Of a DNA stretch of 43,250 bases, positions 36,576-43,250 are shown piece by piece. The notes beneath the pieces were generated by a model. The model ran no database searches, was not told the origin of the DNA, and worked only from the letters and a program-made list of their open reading frames with translations. Each line of letters begins with the position of its first letter. Position 1 is the stretch's first letter. The DNA comes from Phycisphaerae bacterium. Lineage in GTDB: Bacteria; Planctomycetota; Phycisphaerae; SM23-33. The DNA lies in assembly GCA_011050235.1 (NCBI GenBank), contig DRGC01000083.1, positions 1-43,250 of the forward strand, read 5' to 3'. A program made the translations under genes and the position numbers.

Positions 36576-37123
36576 AATTGGCGCCTCATGAATCCCAGAT
36601 CCCTGGCGTGGGCCAAGAGCCTTTGTTTTAGCATCGCGCGGGCCCGGCTGGTGCGGCTCTTGACCGTACCGACCGCCACATCCGTAATCTCAGCGACCTC
36701 CTCCTGGCTGAACTGCTCGACATCGACCAGAAACAGCGTCACACGAAGCTGCTCGGGCAACTCACGAAGGGCCCGGATGACGTCCTGGTCGCCAAAATTG
36801 TTCAGAATGTCGTCCGCATCGGACCAGACCGCCTCTTGGGCGTGGGGCGGGTCGGGGACAAGCTCTTCGGCAAGCGGCACGGCCGGGCCGGCGACCTTGC
36901 GGTGCCGTATCTCGTCGATCCAGGTGTTTCGAAGGATCCTCATCAGCCATGCCCGGCAATTCGTGCCCGGCCGGAAGGAGTCAAACCGTTCCAGCGCCTT
37001 TAAGTAGGTCGCCTGCACCAAATCCCGCGCGTCCTCCTGACGGCCGCACAAAGCGACCGCCGCCCGGTAGACGGCGTCCAGATGCACTACGGCGATCGTT
37101 TCGAACTCGCTCTTGTCAGCCAC
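36572..37123 (-). CDS. ECF-family RNA polymerase sigma factor
   Basis: A 183-aa sigma-70 ECF protein. Region 2 is seen in VYRAAVALCGRQEDARDLVQATYLKAL and FRPGTNCRAWLMRILRNTWIDEIRH. Region 4 is in ALRELPEQLRVTLFLVDVEQFSQEEVAEITDVAVGTVKSRTSRAR, with the usual 'G-T-V-K-S-R' recognition helix. The start is GTG at 37123. It is co-transcribed with, and overlaps, its anti-sigma factor. Likely targets are the neighbouring secreted YHS gene and efflux operon, but no promoter match was proven. The linker between regions 2 and 4 carries an acidic/proline stretch. Confidence 0.9.
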   Translation of the reverse strand: MADKSEFETIAVVHLDAVYRAAVALCGRQEDARDLVQATYLKALERFDSFRPGTNCRAWLMRILRNTWIDEIRHRKVAGPAVPLAEELVPDPPHAQEAVWSDADDILNNFGDQDVIRALRELPEQLRVTLFLVDVEQFSQEEVAEITDVAVGTVKSRTSRARAMLKQRLLAHARDLGFMRRQL

Positions 37124-37229
37124 TGGACCTGTGGCGGTGAGCCACCATTAGAACGGTTAATGCCATTCATGCGTTCCAAGGAAATCGCCGCCAGTATAGA
37201 TGCTGGCCGACAGCAAGCCAGCGCAAAGA

Positions 37230-37263
37230 AAGCGAGCGACAGCCTAATGACCGTCGCCCGCTT
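37230..37263 (-). terminator. probable terminator after the first PEP-CTERM gene
   Basis: Arms AAGCGAGCGAC (37230-37240) and GTCGCCCGCTT (37253-37263) pair with one mismatch around a 12-nt loop. Read on the minus strand the stem is followed by TTTCTTTG. It lies 24 nt past the stop of the gene at 37287-38594 and upstream of the ECF sigma gene. Confidence 0.65.
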
Positions 37264-37286
37264 GTCTGCGTTGAAGCGCTTGGTTG

Positions 37287-38594
37287 CTAGCTCTTGCGAC
37301 GCCGCTTGGCCGCAAGACCAGCCGCACCCAGGGCCAGCAAGCTCAGCGTCGCCGGTTCGGGGACGCCGCCGCCGGTGGGGGCGATGAAGCCGAAGTTCGT
37401 CTTCAGGATCGCCAGGTCCGTGCCGTTGACGAAGGCGTCGCAGTTGGCGTTGCCGTCGGCATAGTCCATGAGCGGCTGGCCGAAGGCGGTCTTCATCAGC
37501 GCCAGGTCCGTCCCGTCGATGAGACCATCCAGATTGAAGTCGCCGCGCTTGGTGCCCACGCGAACGCCATCGGTCAGCTCGACGAGTTCCTCGATGTGAT
37601 AAATCATGTCGTTTTCATCGACGACACCATCGGGGGTGCCGGTTCCAGAGCCATCGTCCAAATCATACTGTGGATCGAGGCTGCCCATGTTATCGCAGAG
37701 CTCGTCGATGTCATCGGCATCCACATCGCCGTCATCGTCAAAGTCGCCCGGGAGGGCAAAGAGATCGAACTCGCCGAGGATGTTGTACCTGGTGCCCGCA
37801 CCGTAGTTGGCGAAGCTCCACCAGAGGTCATCGGTACCGCCCATGTACGTCGGGATGATGGGGTCTTCGTAGACCACCCGCAGCGTGAAGATCAGCCCGT
37901 TCGCACCACTCGCGACGCCCTGCCAGTATCGGCTGATGACGATCTGGTCGGACACGGCGTTGGTCACGCCGGAGTACTGATAGCTGAAACTCCCGCCTTG
38001 GTCGACCAGTTCCAGCGGGATGTACCAGGCGTACCTCTCGTTGAAGTAGCCGGTAGTCCGCACGTAGTCCCCGTAGGCGTGTGGGTTGCCTGTAAAAGTA
38101 TACGGATAGCCCAAGCCCGTATCGTCCCAGCCGCCGGCACCGTCGTCATACGACGGGCCGTAAATCTCCTGGGCGCGGGTCACGTCGGCGTTGGAGCCCC
38201 AGCTCCAGAACTGCATCACGCGGCCGTTGGGGTAAGACACTCCGCCAACCAAGGTTTCCTTGTTGAGAATCTTGGAATTGTCCAGACCGCCGATCTCGTA
38301 GGTGGTCCCGGTGGCGCCGTACCCGTCGAAAAGGTACAGATCAAACAGGTACTCATACCCCCCGGCGTACGGCCCGGACGTCAACAGGACGGGGTCCCTG
38401 GCAATCTCACAGGCGTAGCGCGAATAGCCCGTCTCGCCGTTGATGTACTTGGAAGAATCGAACCCGTAACTCCACAAATGGTCGGTGCCGCCGTTGTCGG
38501 TGTAGATGTAGGTGTTCGTGTCGGCCGTGGTCGGCCCGGCTATCGCCGCGCCCGTAACTCCCAACAGCACAACAATCATCAAGCATCTTTGCAT
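37287..38594 (-). CDS. PEP-CTERM exported protein with dockerin-like Ca-binding repeats (1)
   Basis: A 435-aa exported protein: signal peptide (~1-19, ending AIAG), a ~270-residue unrecognised beta-rich domain, then four dockerin-like loops. These are GDFDDDGDVDADDID, a degenerate LDDGSGTGTPDGVVDENDM, GDFNLDGLIDGTDLALMK and GNANCDAFVNGTDLAILK. The end is the sorting tail VPEPATLSLLALGAAGLAAKRRRKS (motif, helix, basic cluster). PEP-CTERM proteins are processed by an exosortase and linked to extracellular polysaccharide; none of that machinery is in the window. GGAGG and AGGA precede ATG 38594. The last 120 codons are nearly the same as in the next gene. Confidence 0.85.
   Translation of the reverse strand: MQRCLMIVVLLGVTGAAIAGPTTADTNTYIYTDNGGTDHLWSYGFDSSKYINGETGYSRYACEIARDPVLLTSGPYAGGYEYLFDLYLFDGYGATGTTYEIGGLDNSKILNKETLVGGVSYPNGRVMQFWSWGSNADVTRAQEIYGPSYDDGAGGWDDTGLGYPYTFTGNPHAYGDYVRTTGYFNERYAWYIPLELVDQGGSFSYQYSGVTNAVSDQIVISRYWQGVASGANGLIFTLRVVYEDPIIPTYMGGTDDLWWSFANYGAGTRYNILGEFDLFALPGDFDDDGDVDADDIDELCDNMGSLDPQYDLDDGSGTGTPDGVVDENDMIYHIEELVELTDGVRVGTKRGDFNLDGLIDGTDLALMKTAFGQPLMDYADGNANCDAFVNGTDLAILKTNFGFIAPTGGGVPEPATLSLLALGAAGLAAKRRRKS
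37381..37557. repeat. PEP-CTERM/dockerin module repeat, copy 1
   Basis: This ~177-nt segment of the first PEP-CTERM gene matches 39368-39545 of the second. The first ~130 nt differ at about two positions by eye; differences become commoner afterwards. It encodes GDFNLDG to NFGFIA. The parts of the two genes further upstream are unrelated, so only this module is shared. Confidence 0.85.
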
Positions 38595-39273
38595 ATTCCT
38601 GCCTCCTCTTCTCTTGGAAAAGCGTTCCGTAAAGCCACAAGTGGCGCGCAAGAACTAGGGACTTACTGACCGACAGCCTGTCTTCCGGATGTCTTCACAG
38701 TACCAAACCGTATGTTACCACAACCGGCCGCCGAAACAACCCTTTCATAAGGCCTTGCCTCTTTCTTTTTGGATAAGTAGCAAGGCTTTGTCCGTTCGCC
38801 CGTCGGCGTTGCCGGACGCCCGGCCCGGTCCATAATTCTCACTCCCGGCGACAGTTACCCCCGCAACCACAAGACCGCCAATCCGCCCCAACGCCGCAGC
38901 CGGTGATTTTGACCAGGCCGGGGCGGTCGCACAGCAGGCTGGGCCTGTGCGCTGGCGCTACGGGCCGGTCAACAGGCTCTGGCCGAACAGATTGCCGAGC
39001 GATTGGCCTTGTATCGCCCGGCAAAGCCTTTCGTACGGCCCGCCAATGTCCCCTCATAGGCGCCCCTCAATGCTCAACGAAAGACGGGCGATCCCGGCCT
39101 ACCGGGACCGCCCGCTCTTGATCATATCATATTGGAGCAACCGCTCACCGTCGCCGGCGATGGGCCAGCACGCCGCCAGCGCCCGGGCCTGAGTAGACGC
39201 ACGCCTGCAGCGCAGCAAACGGGCCGCAGCCCTTTGTGGAAGCCACGGCCCGTACAATTCATGCCGAAACGTC
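38595..39273. other. intergenic region with two hairpins
   Basis: 679 nt between two co-directional PEP-CTERM genes. No credible ORF was seen. It should hold the promoter of the left gene on its left side. Two hairpins lie on the right: CGGGCGATCCCGG/CCGGGACCGCCCG at 39085-39114 (one mismatch, 4-nt loop; minus-strand run-off TCTTTCGTT) and ACGGGCCG/CGGCCCGT at 39219-39253 directly after the right-hand gene. One or both end its transcript. The remainder (38650-39080) shows only short GC-rich dyads. Confidence 0.55.
39219..39253 (-). terminator. hairpin after the second PEP-CTERM gene
   Basis: ACGGGCCG (39219-39226) pairs with CGGCCCGT (39246-39253), with partial pairing further in. It lies 21 nt past the stop of the second PEP-CTERM gene. 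The U-tract is weak (GTTTGCT), so termination may need the second hairpin at 39085-39114. Confidence 0.45.
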
Positions 39274-40602
39274 CTACTGCTTGCGTCGACGCCTGCTGGC
39301 GATGCCAGCCGCGCCGAGAGCCAGCACACTCAGCGTCGCCGGCTCGGGAACGGCTGGGCTTGGGAGGGCGATGAAGCCGAAGTTCGTCTTCAAGATCGCC
39401 AGGTCCGTACCGTTGACGAAGGCGTCGCAGTTGGCGTTGCCGTCGGCATAGTCCATGAGCGGCTGGCCGAAGGCGGTCTTCATCAGCGCCAGGTCCGTGC
39501 CGTTGACCAGCCCGTCGAGATTGAAGTCGCCGCGCTTGGTGCCGACACCGTTGTCGACGCCGTTATCCCACTCGACGAGGTTCTCGATGTGATAAATCAT
39601 GTCGGCCTCGTCAACGTCACCATCGCCATCGGCATCGTAGAGGGCCGGGTCGCCGGCCATGTTCTCGCAGAGAATCTTGATATCAGCGGCGTCAACATCC
39701 CCATCGCCATCGTAGTCGCCTTCAACACCGTCGGAATCACCGATCCACGTCAACTCAGCCGCCATGTAGGGTGTGGTCTGGTAGCCCCAGCCGAAGACCG
39801 AGCGGATTCGGTTGCGGTCGAGGTCGATCCCGGGATCAAGGGCCACCCAGCCGTAGTGCGTGCCATCGGCCTGTTCCAGCTTGAACCCGATCGAGAACCA
39901 GCGGTAACCCCACTCCGTGCCGCTGCCGTGGCCAAGCCCGCCCATGCCGTGACTGACTACGCCGGTGTAGCCGGTCGGGCTGCTGTCGTTGAAGCTGAGC
40001 GAGCTATCCACCTGCATCCACGCCGCTCCGTCGACCGGAAGCGGCAAGGCTTCGGACGCATCCGGCGTGAGGGGGTCGTTGTCGTCGTCGTAGACCTGCT
40101 CGGCCCAATACCAGTCGTGTGCGACCTCCGTCCCCGACCCTCTGCCGGGAGCGTAGACAGGGCCGGCCCGGCTGCCAGACAACACCCCGCCGGCGCCGCC
40201 GGTGGGCGTTTCGAGAGTCACAGATTCGCCGGGCTTCGAGCCGCCGCCGGCGCCAATGTCGATGTCCACGTCGCGGTGGCTGAACCAGACCGTGTCGTCG
40301 GTCTTGTCGACCTCCGGAATCCAGTTGTTGTCGACAAAACCGTCCTGGTCGTAGCGAGAAACCGACGCCGGGTCCCAGTCATTGCTCACGACGACGTACT
40401 GGAAATCGCCCGTCTGGACGTTCATCAGCATCAGGGTCTGATCCCACGTCCCATAGTCGACAATGGGATACAGCGGGGCGGCACGGTGATCGTAAACCTT
40501 CAGTGCTGCGTTCGCGGTCGATGCCGTGCTCAGCACCGTAGCGCCGGCGGCAACTGCGTAAGCCGCTAGCCTGGCTGAAGTGTGTGTCTTCTGTCTTCTC
40601 AT
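39274..40602 (-). CDS. PEP-CTERM exported protein with dockerin-like Ca-binding repeats (2)
   Basis: A 442-aa exported protein: signal peptide (~10-33, ending ANA), an unrecognised ~270-residue domain with Asp/Gly/Trp-rich strands, and dockerin-like loops GDYDGDGDVDAADIKIL, YDADGDGDVDEADMIYH, GDFNLDGLVNGTDLALMK and GNANCDAFVNGTDLAILK. The sorting tail is VPEPATLSVLALGAAGIASRRRRKQ. The N-terminal domain differs from that of the neighbour, while the last two loops and tail are almost identical, so the pair share a cell-surface display module but present different ectodomains. GGAAAGGG precedes ATG 40602. Confidence 0.85.
   Translation of the reverse strand: MRRQKTHTSARLAAYAVAAGATVLSTASTANAALKVYDHRAAPLYPIVDYGTWDQTLMLMNVQTGDFQYVVVSNDWDPASVSRYDQDGFVDNNWIPEVDKTDDTVWFSHRDVDIDIGAGGGSKPGESVTLETPTGGAGGVLSGSRAGPVYAPGRGSGTEVAHDWYWAEQVYDDDNDPLTPDASEALPLPVDGAAWMQVDSSLSFNDSSPTGYTGVVSHGMGGLGHGSGTEWGYRWFSIGFKLEQADGTHYGWVALDPGIDLDRNRIRSVFGWGYQTTPYMAAELTWIGDSDGVEGDYDGDGDVDAADIKILCENMAGDPALYDADGDGDVDEADMIYHIENLVEWDNGVDNGVGTKRGDFNLDGLVNGTDLALMKTAFGQPLMDYADGNANCDAFVNGTDLAILKTNFGFIALPSPAVPEPATLSVLALGAAGIASRRRRKQ
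39368..39545. repeat. PEP-CTERM/dockerin module repeat, copy 2
   Basis: Second copy of the ~177-nt module at 37381-37557, same orientation, ~2 kb apart. Close DNA identity, including third codon positions, indicates recent duplication or gene conversion rather than protein-level constraint. Confidence 0.85.
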
Positions 40603-41161
40603 AAGATTGCCCTTTCCTTAGGCCTGGAGAGATCTCCTTCGCTTATACGAAATGCGGCCGCCAAGTGGGACTACAGCCCGCTGCGGTCGGGACCGACCAC
40701 TGGCGCAGCCGCCGCCAATTACACAACGCATTCTACACGTTCGGGCCCTCGAGGTCAATGAGTTCCTGCATCTGAAAATGGGCGGTCACATGGGCCACGC
40801 AGGCTTCACGCCTGCGCCGGAGCCGTACCTGTGGTTAAGGTATTCACCTTAGGTCTATTACGCCTACAAGGCCACGAGCCCGGCGCAGCCAGGCCGCCGG
40901 TTGTTGGGGGCATTTTCCCCATCTTTAATTCTTGTTGCGAGAATTCTTGTTGCGAGGCCGTGGCCCCTTGCCGTGGCCCAGCTTTGGGCCTTCGGCGCCG
41001 CCGTCTGCGGATCGGGCCTAGGCCTGCCCTGAGATTTGCGCACTCAGCGCCACGCACTTCGGGGTTCGGGCAGGAGCGCGGAATTGCTTTGCCGGTATCC
41101 GGAAAACCGATAGGATCACGGGCAAGGCTCGTGACGGTTGCGGGCATAAGAAGGAGTCCTG
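40603..41161. other. intergenic region with small repeats
   Basis: 559 nt between divergent genes, with no credible ORF. It has a GCAGGC-5 nt-GCCTGC hairpin near 40804, an exact tandem duplication of a 15-mer, AATTCTTGTTGCGAG, at 40927-40941 and 40942-40956, and a GC-rich stretch with repeated CCGTGGCCC. AAGGAG lies 6 nt before the sulfotransferase-like gene. The promoter of the PEP-CTERM gene should be near 40640-40760. Confidence 0.4.
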
Positions 41162-41788
41162 ATGGCCCGTCGCCGCAAATCGTCGGGTGGGCGTCGTCGA
41201 CGTTCGGCGTCGGCCAAATCCCCTGCCGGCTCCGACACGGAACTCTTTCAGCAGGCGCTGAAGTCTCATCGAAATGGGAACCACGCCCGCGCCGAAGCCC
41301 TCTGCCAGCGCATCCTCAAGCGACAGCCAAACCACGCCGACAGTTTGCATCTTCTGGGTATCATCGCAGGGCTCAACGGGCGTGATGAGGAAGCGGCGGC
41401 CCTCATTGCCCAGGCCGTCGAACGAGACGAAGCCAATCCTGCCTGTCACTCGAACCTGGCCGTGATCCTCAAGGATCTGGGCCTGTTCTACGGACAGTAC
41501 GAACGCCTGATGGCCCATTGGCGTAACGTCCTGCCTCTGGACATTCTGGAAGTGCCCTATGAGGATTTGGTCGACGACCAGGAGGGGCTCAGCCGCAAGA
41601 TAGTCGATTTCTGCGGGTTGCCGTGGGACCAGCGCTGCCTGGAGTTCCACCGCAACACGCGACAGGTCAAGACGTCCAGCGCCGTGCAGGTCCGCAAGCC
41701 GATCTACAAGACCTCCGTGGCCCGCTGGCGGAACTTCCAGCGCCACCTCGGGCCCTTTGTCGGCCAACTGTCCGCGGATGCCGATTGA
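41162..41788 (+). CDS. TPR-sulfotransferase fusion, internally deleted
   Basis: A 208-aa protein. After a basic head (MARRRKSSGGRRRRS), residues ~27-105 contain about two TPR units (AEALCQRILKRQPNHADSLH, AAALIAQAVERDEANPACHS). The sequence then passes at about 106-109 straight into the C-terminal third of a TPR-sulfotransferase: YERLMAHWRNVLPLDILEV, YEDLVDDQEGLSRKIVDFC and FHRNTRQVKTSSAVQVRKP. The PAPS-binding 5' loop and the first half of the sulfotransferase fold, plus several TPRs, are missing, compared with a usual length above 500 aa. The join is in frame, so a protein can be made, but sulfotransferase activity is very unlikely. Start ATG 41162 with AAGGAG upstream. Probably a decaying gene. 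Confidence 0.7.
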   Translation: MARRRKSSGGRRRRSASAKSPAGSDTELFQQALKSHRNGNHARAEALCQRILKRQPNHADSLHLLGIIAGLNGRDEEAAALIAQAVERDEANPACHSNLAVILKDLGLFYGQYERLMAHWRNVLPLDILEVPYEDLVDDQEGLSRKIVDFCGLPWDQRCLEFHRNTRQVKTSSAVQVRKPIYKTSVARWRNFQRHLGPFVGQLSADAD

Positions 41789-41823
41789 GCGGCCCGGGCC
41801 CATAAAGGACCGGCCGGATCGGG

Positions 41824-43250
41824 TCACTGCCACGGCGCCTGTAGGGGCAGGGCCATGGTGTAGATCCGCCCGATTTCCTTGGACCCCATGCGGCGAGCGA
41901 TCTTGACGAACTCGGGGTACCTCAGTTCATCCGTGCAGAATTGAATCACCGTCAGACCGGCCTCACAGCCGGCCTTGGCGCCGTCACCGTATAACCAGGG
42001 GGTGGCCCAGAGCTGGCGGAAGTCTGCGTGCACGCACGAGCGAGCGGCCAGAAAGGTGCCCGGGCTGCTGATGTACCCCACCATGCTGGCGATGATCTTG
42101 TCGCCTTTGAGCATCACCCGCGATATCGACGGGCTGAGTAACTCGAAGTCCACGCCCGCGCCATCTTCGAAGAACGTGTGAAGGAACTCATCAACACGGT
42201 CGTAGGACACCTCCGCCAGGGGGACCAGACGCACGTCCTCGGGAATCGCCCGTTGACGCTTGTAGCGTTCCACAATCCGCAGACATCGATCGCGGAACGT
42301 CGCCCCGTCCATCGTCTCAATGCCCTCCAGCATAGTGACCTCGAACCCTAATCGCACCAAGCATCGCCGCAGAGCCTGTTGGCCGGGGTCTTCGTGGAAC
42401 ATGAACGTAATGTGTCTGCCCCCCCCCGCTGCAGCCCGCGCCACCGCTGCACGGAGGAGGTGGGTCATCAGGATCTCTGTGGTTTCGTCTTCCTCAGTCT
42501 GCCCGGGGCGACCTTGGACGCTTAGGTTCAGCTTGATCACCAGCTTGTCTCGATCACTGACCTTCAACGTTATTCCCCCTCGGACATCGTCGGCGCCAGC
42601 CGGATGGATGACCAGCACTTCCACGACCTCAGCCGAAGTAAAGACCTCAGGAAAGGCCCTCTGAATCGCCGGCTGATCCGACGGAAATGCAGGGCGAACC
42701 GTCCATGCCGATGAATCGGGGCCCGCTCTTTGGGCGTCTTCGGCCTGTTGGGCGTCCGCTGTCGGCCAGTCGACTCCCCGCACGGTCGCGTTCGCTGCCA
42801 GGTAAGCGTCCAGACGCTCGTCTGCTTCCGACAGATCCTCGGTGAAACGGCTTTGCCAATCCGCGATGGCGCGGCGAGCGTCCTTGACGGCCTGTTGCGA
42901 GGCCTCGTGGCCGGCCCTCGCGTCGGCGGATTCGGCAGCGACATCGGGCGGGAACTCGATCTCGCCCGCCTGGCCGCCGGTCAGCGCCGCCAGGGCCCTG
43001 CCCGCGAGCGAGTCCTTCGGGTCCAGCCGCAGCGCCGTCTCGAACGAGTCCTTGGCCCGGTCGATCTCGCCGAGCTTGGCCAGCGCACGTCCGAGCAGGA
43101 AATGACATCGCGGATGGGTGTATTCCAGCGACGCCGCCCGAGCGGCCGCTTCGGCCGACTGTTCATAATCGCCTATGCGGTACAACGCGTCCGCCAGCCC
43201 CACACGGGCCGGGAAAGCGTCGACCAGTTCGATCGATCGCCGGTAGGCCT
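41824..43250 (-). CDS. TPR-repeat protein with C-terminal GNAT-like domain (partial at right edge)
   Basis: The frame is open to the window's right edge, so the N-terminus is missing; a GTG at 43203 lies inside a TPR and is not the start. The first ~75 visible residues are TPRs (ADALYRIGDYEQSAEAAARA, GRALAKLGEIDRAKDSFETA). A polar linker follows. The last ~280 residues have the pattern of an acyltransferase of the GNAT superfamily, seen twice: WTVRPAFPSDQPAIQRAFPEVF with RRCLVRLGFEV, then FLAARSCVHADFRQLWATPWL with YPEFVKIARRMG. Substrate unknown. It is convergent with the deleted sulfotransferase gene. TPR-enzyme fusions side by side suggest a surface-glycan or protein-modification locus further right. 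Confidence 0.6.
   Translation of the reverse strand, partial: AYRRSIELVDAFPARVGLADALYRIGDYEQSAEAAARAASLEYTHPRCHFLLGRALAKLGEIDRAKDSFETALRLDPKDSLAGRALAALTGGQAGEIEFPPDVAAESADARAGHEASQQAVKDARRAIADWQSRFTEDLSEADERLDAYLAANATVRGVDWPTADAQQAEDAQRAGPDSSAWTVRPAFPSDQPAIQRAFPEVFTSAEVVEVLVIHPAGADDVRGGITLKVSDRDKLVIKLNLSVQGRPGQTEEDETTEILMTHLLRAAVARAAAGGGRHITFMFHEDPGQQALRRCLVRLGFEVTMLEGIETMDGATFRDRCLRIVERYKRQRAIPEDVRLVPLAEVSYDRVDEFLHTFFEDGAGVDFELLSPSISRVMLKGDKIIASMVGYISSPGTFLAARSCVHADFRQLWATPWLYGDGAKAGCEAGLTVIQFCTDELRYPEFVKIARRMGSKEIGRIYTMALPLQAPWQ

Noticed and set aside
40927-40956. Origin- or iteron-like tandem repeat
   Set aside because: Only two 15-bp units, no DnaA-box cluster and no replication gene nearby; probably slippage.

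Overview
The window looks like a chromosomal contig piece from a GC-rich, Gram-negative, probably anaerobic or facultative member of the Planctomycetota, most likely a Phycisphaerae-type lineage. This is inferred from two PEP-CTERM proteins with dockerin-like calcium repeats, TPR-sulfotransferase and ceramidase/sialidase-type genes, double-headed metal efflux adaptors, an ECF sigma/anti-sigma pair and many lipoproteins. No rRNA, tRNA, CRISPR array, integrase or transposase was recognised. Palindromic repeats of REP/MITE type occur in four places.

Layout. (i) 1-1198: end of a ceramidase-like gene and a sialidase-like BNR protein, translationally coupled. (ii) 1278-10250, minus strand: a tightly packed seven-gene operon starting with an Rrf2 regulator. 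It continues with a Tat-exported NarG/NXR-type molybdopterin subunit, a NarH-type four-cluster Fe-S subunit, a TorD-type chaperone, an ethylbenzene-dehydrogenase-gamma-type heme b protein fused to a CuA cupredoxin domain, a membrane polyferredoxin, and a separate NosZ-like CuA protein. The window has no NarI-like quinol subunit and no c-type cytochrome, so electrons seem to run through heme b, copper and Fe-S carriers. This is the most interesting system here. (iii) 10814-13727, plus strand: a globin-coupled (oxygen-sensing) diguanylate cyclase followed by a tandem-HD HD-GYP phosphodiesterase, divergent from the respiratory operon. (iv) 13760-17926, minus: a single-domain response regulator, acetyl-CoA synthetase, a cysteine-rich HD phosphohydrolase and a small lipoprotein. 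(v) 17957-22834: a patchy region with a recombination scar joining the tail of a PEP-CTERM gene to the tail of an Rrf2 gene, a TIGR01777 epimerase, a flavodoxin-like Fe-S flavoprotein, a Tat lipoprotein phosphoesterase, and an unknown lipoprotein gene bracketed by two copies of a palindromic element and by a duplicated fragment of the neighbouring gene.

(vi) 22849-34822, minus: a thioredoxin-domain (YyaL/DUF255) protein fused to a DsbD-alpha domain, then a heavy-metal RND efflux operon (CusA with a large membrane insertion, CusB with two metal-binding headpieces and DUF3347, a small membrane protein, a YHS-DUF2231 protein and a TolC-type lipoprotein). A secreted YHS-type metal-binding protein is divergent at 35172, and an ECF sigma/anti-sigma operon lies just beyond; copper or silver handling is the natural reading. 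(vii) 37287-40602: two PEP-CTERM/dockerin proteins whose C-terminal modules are almost identical at DNA level. (viii) 41162-43250: an internally deleted TPR-sulfotransferase and the C-terminal part of a TPR-GNAT protein that runs off the window.

The themes fit together. A copper-dependent anaerobic respiratory or oxidising enzyme, oxygen-responsive c-di-GMP signalling and copper export with redox-active cysteine proteins are consistent with a sediment or biofilm organism living at an oxic-anoxic interface. That link is inference; the electron donor or acceptor of the molybdoenzyme cannot be read from the sequence.
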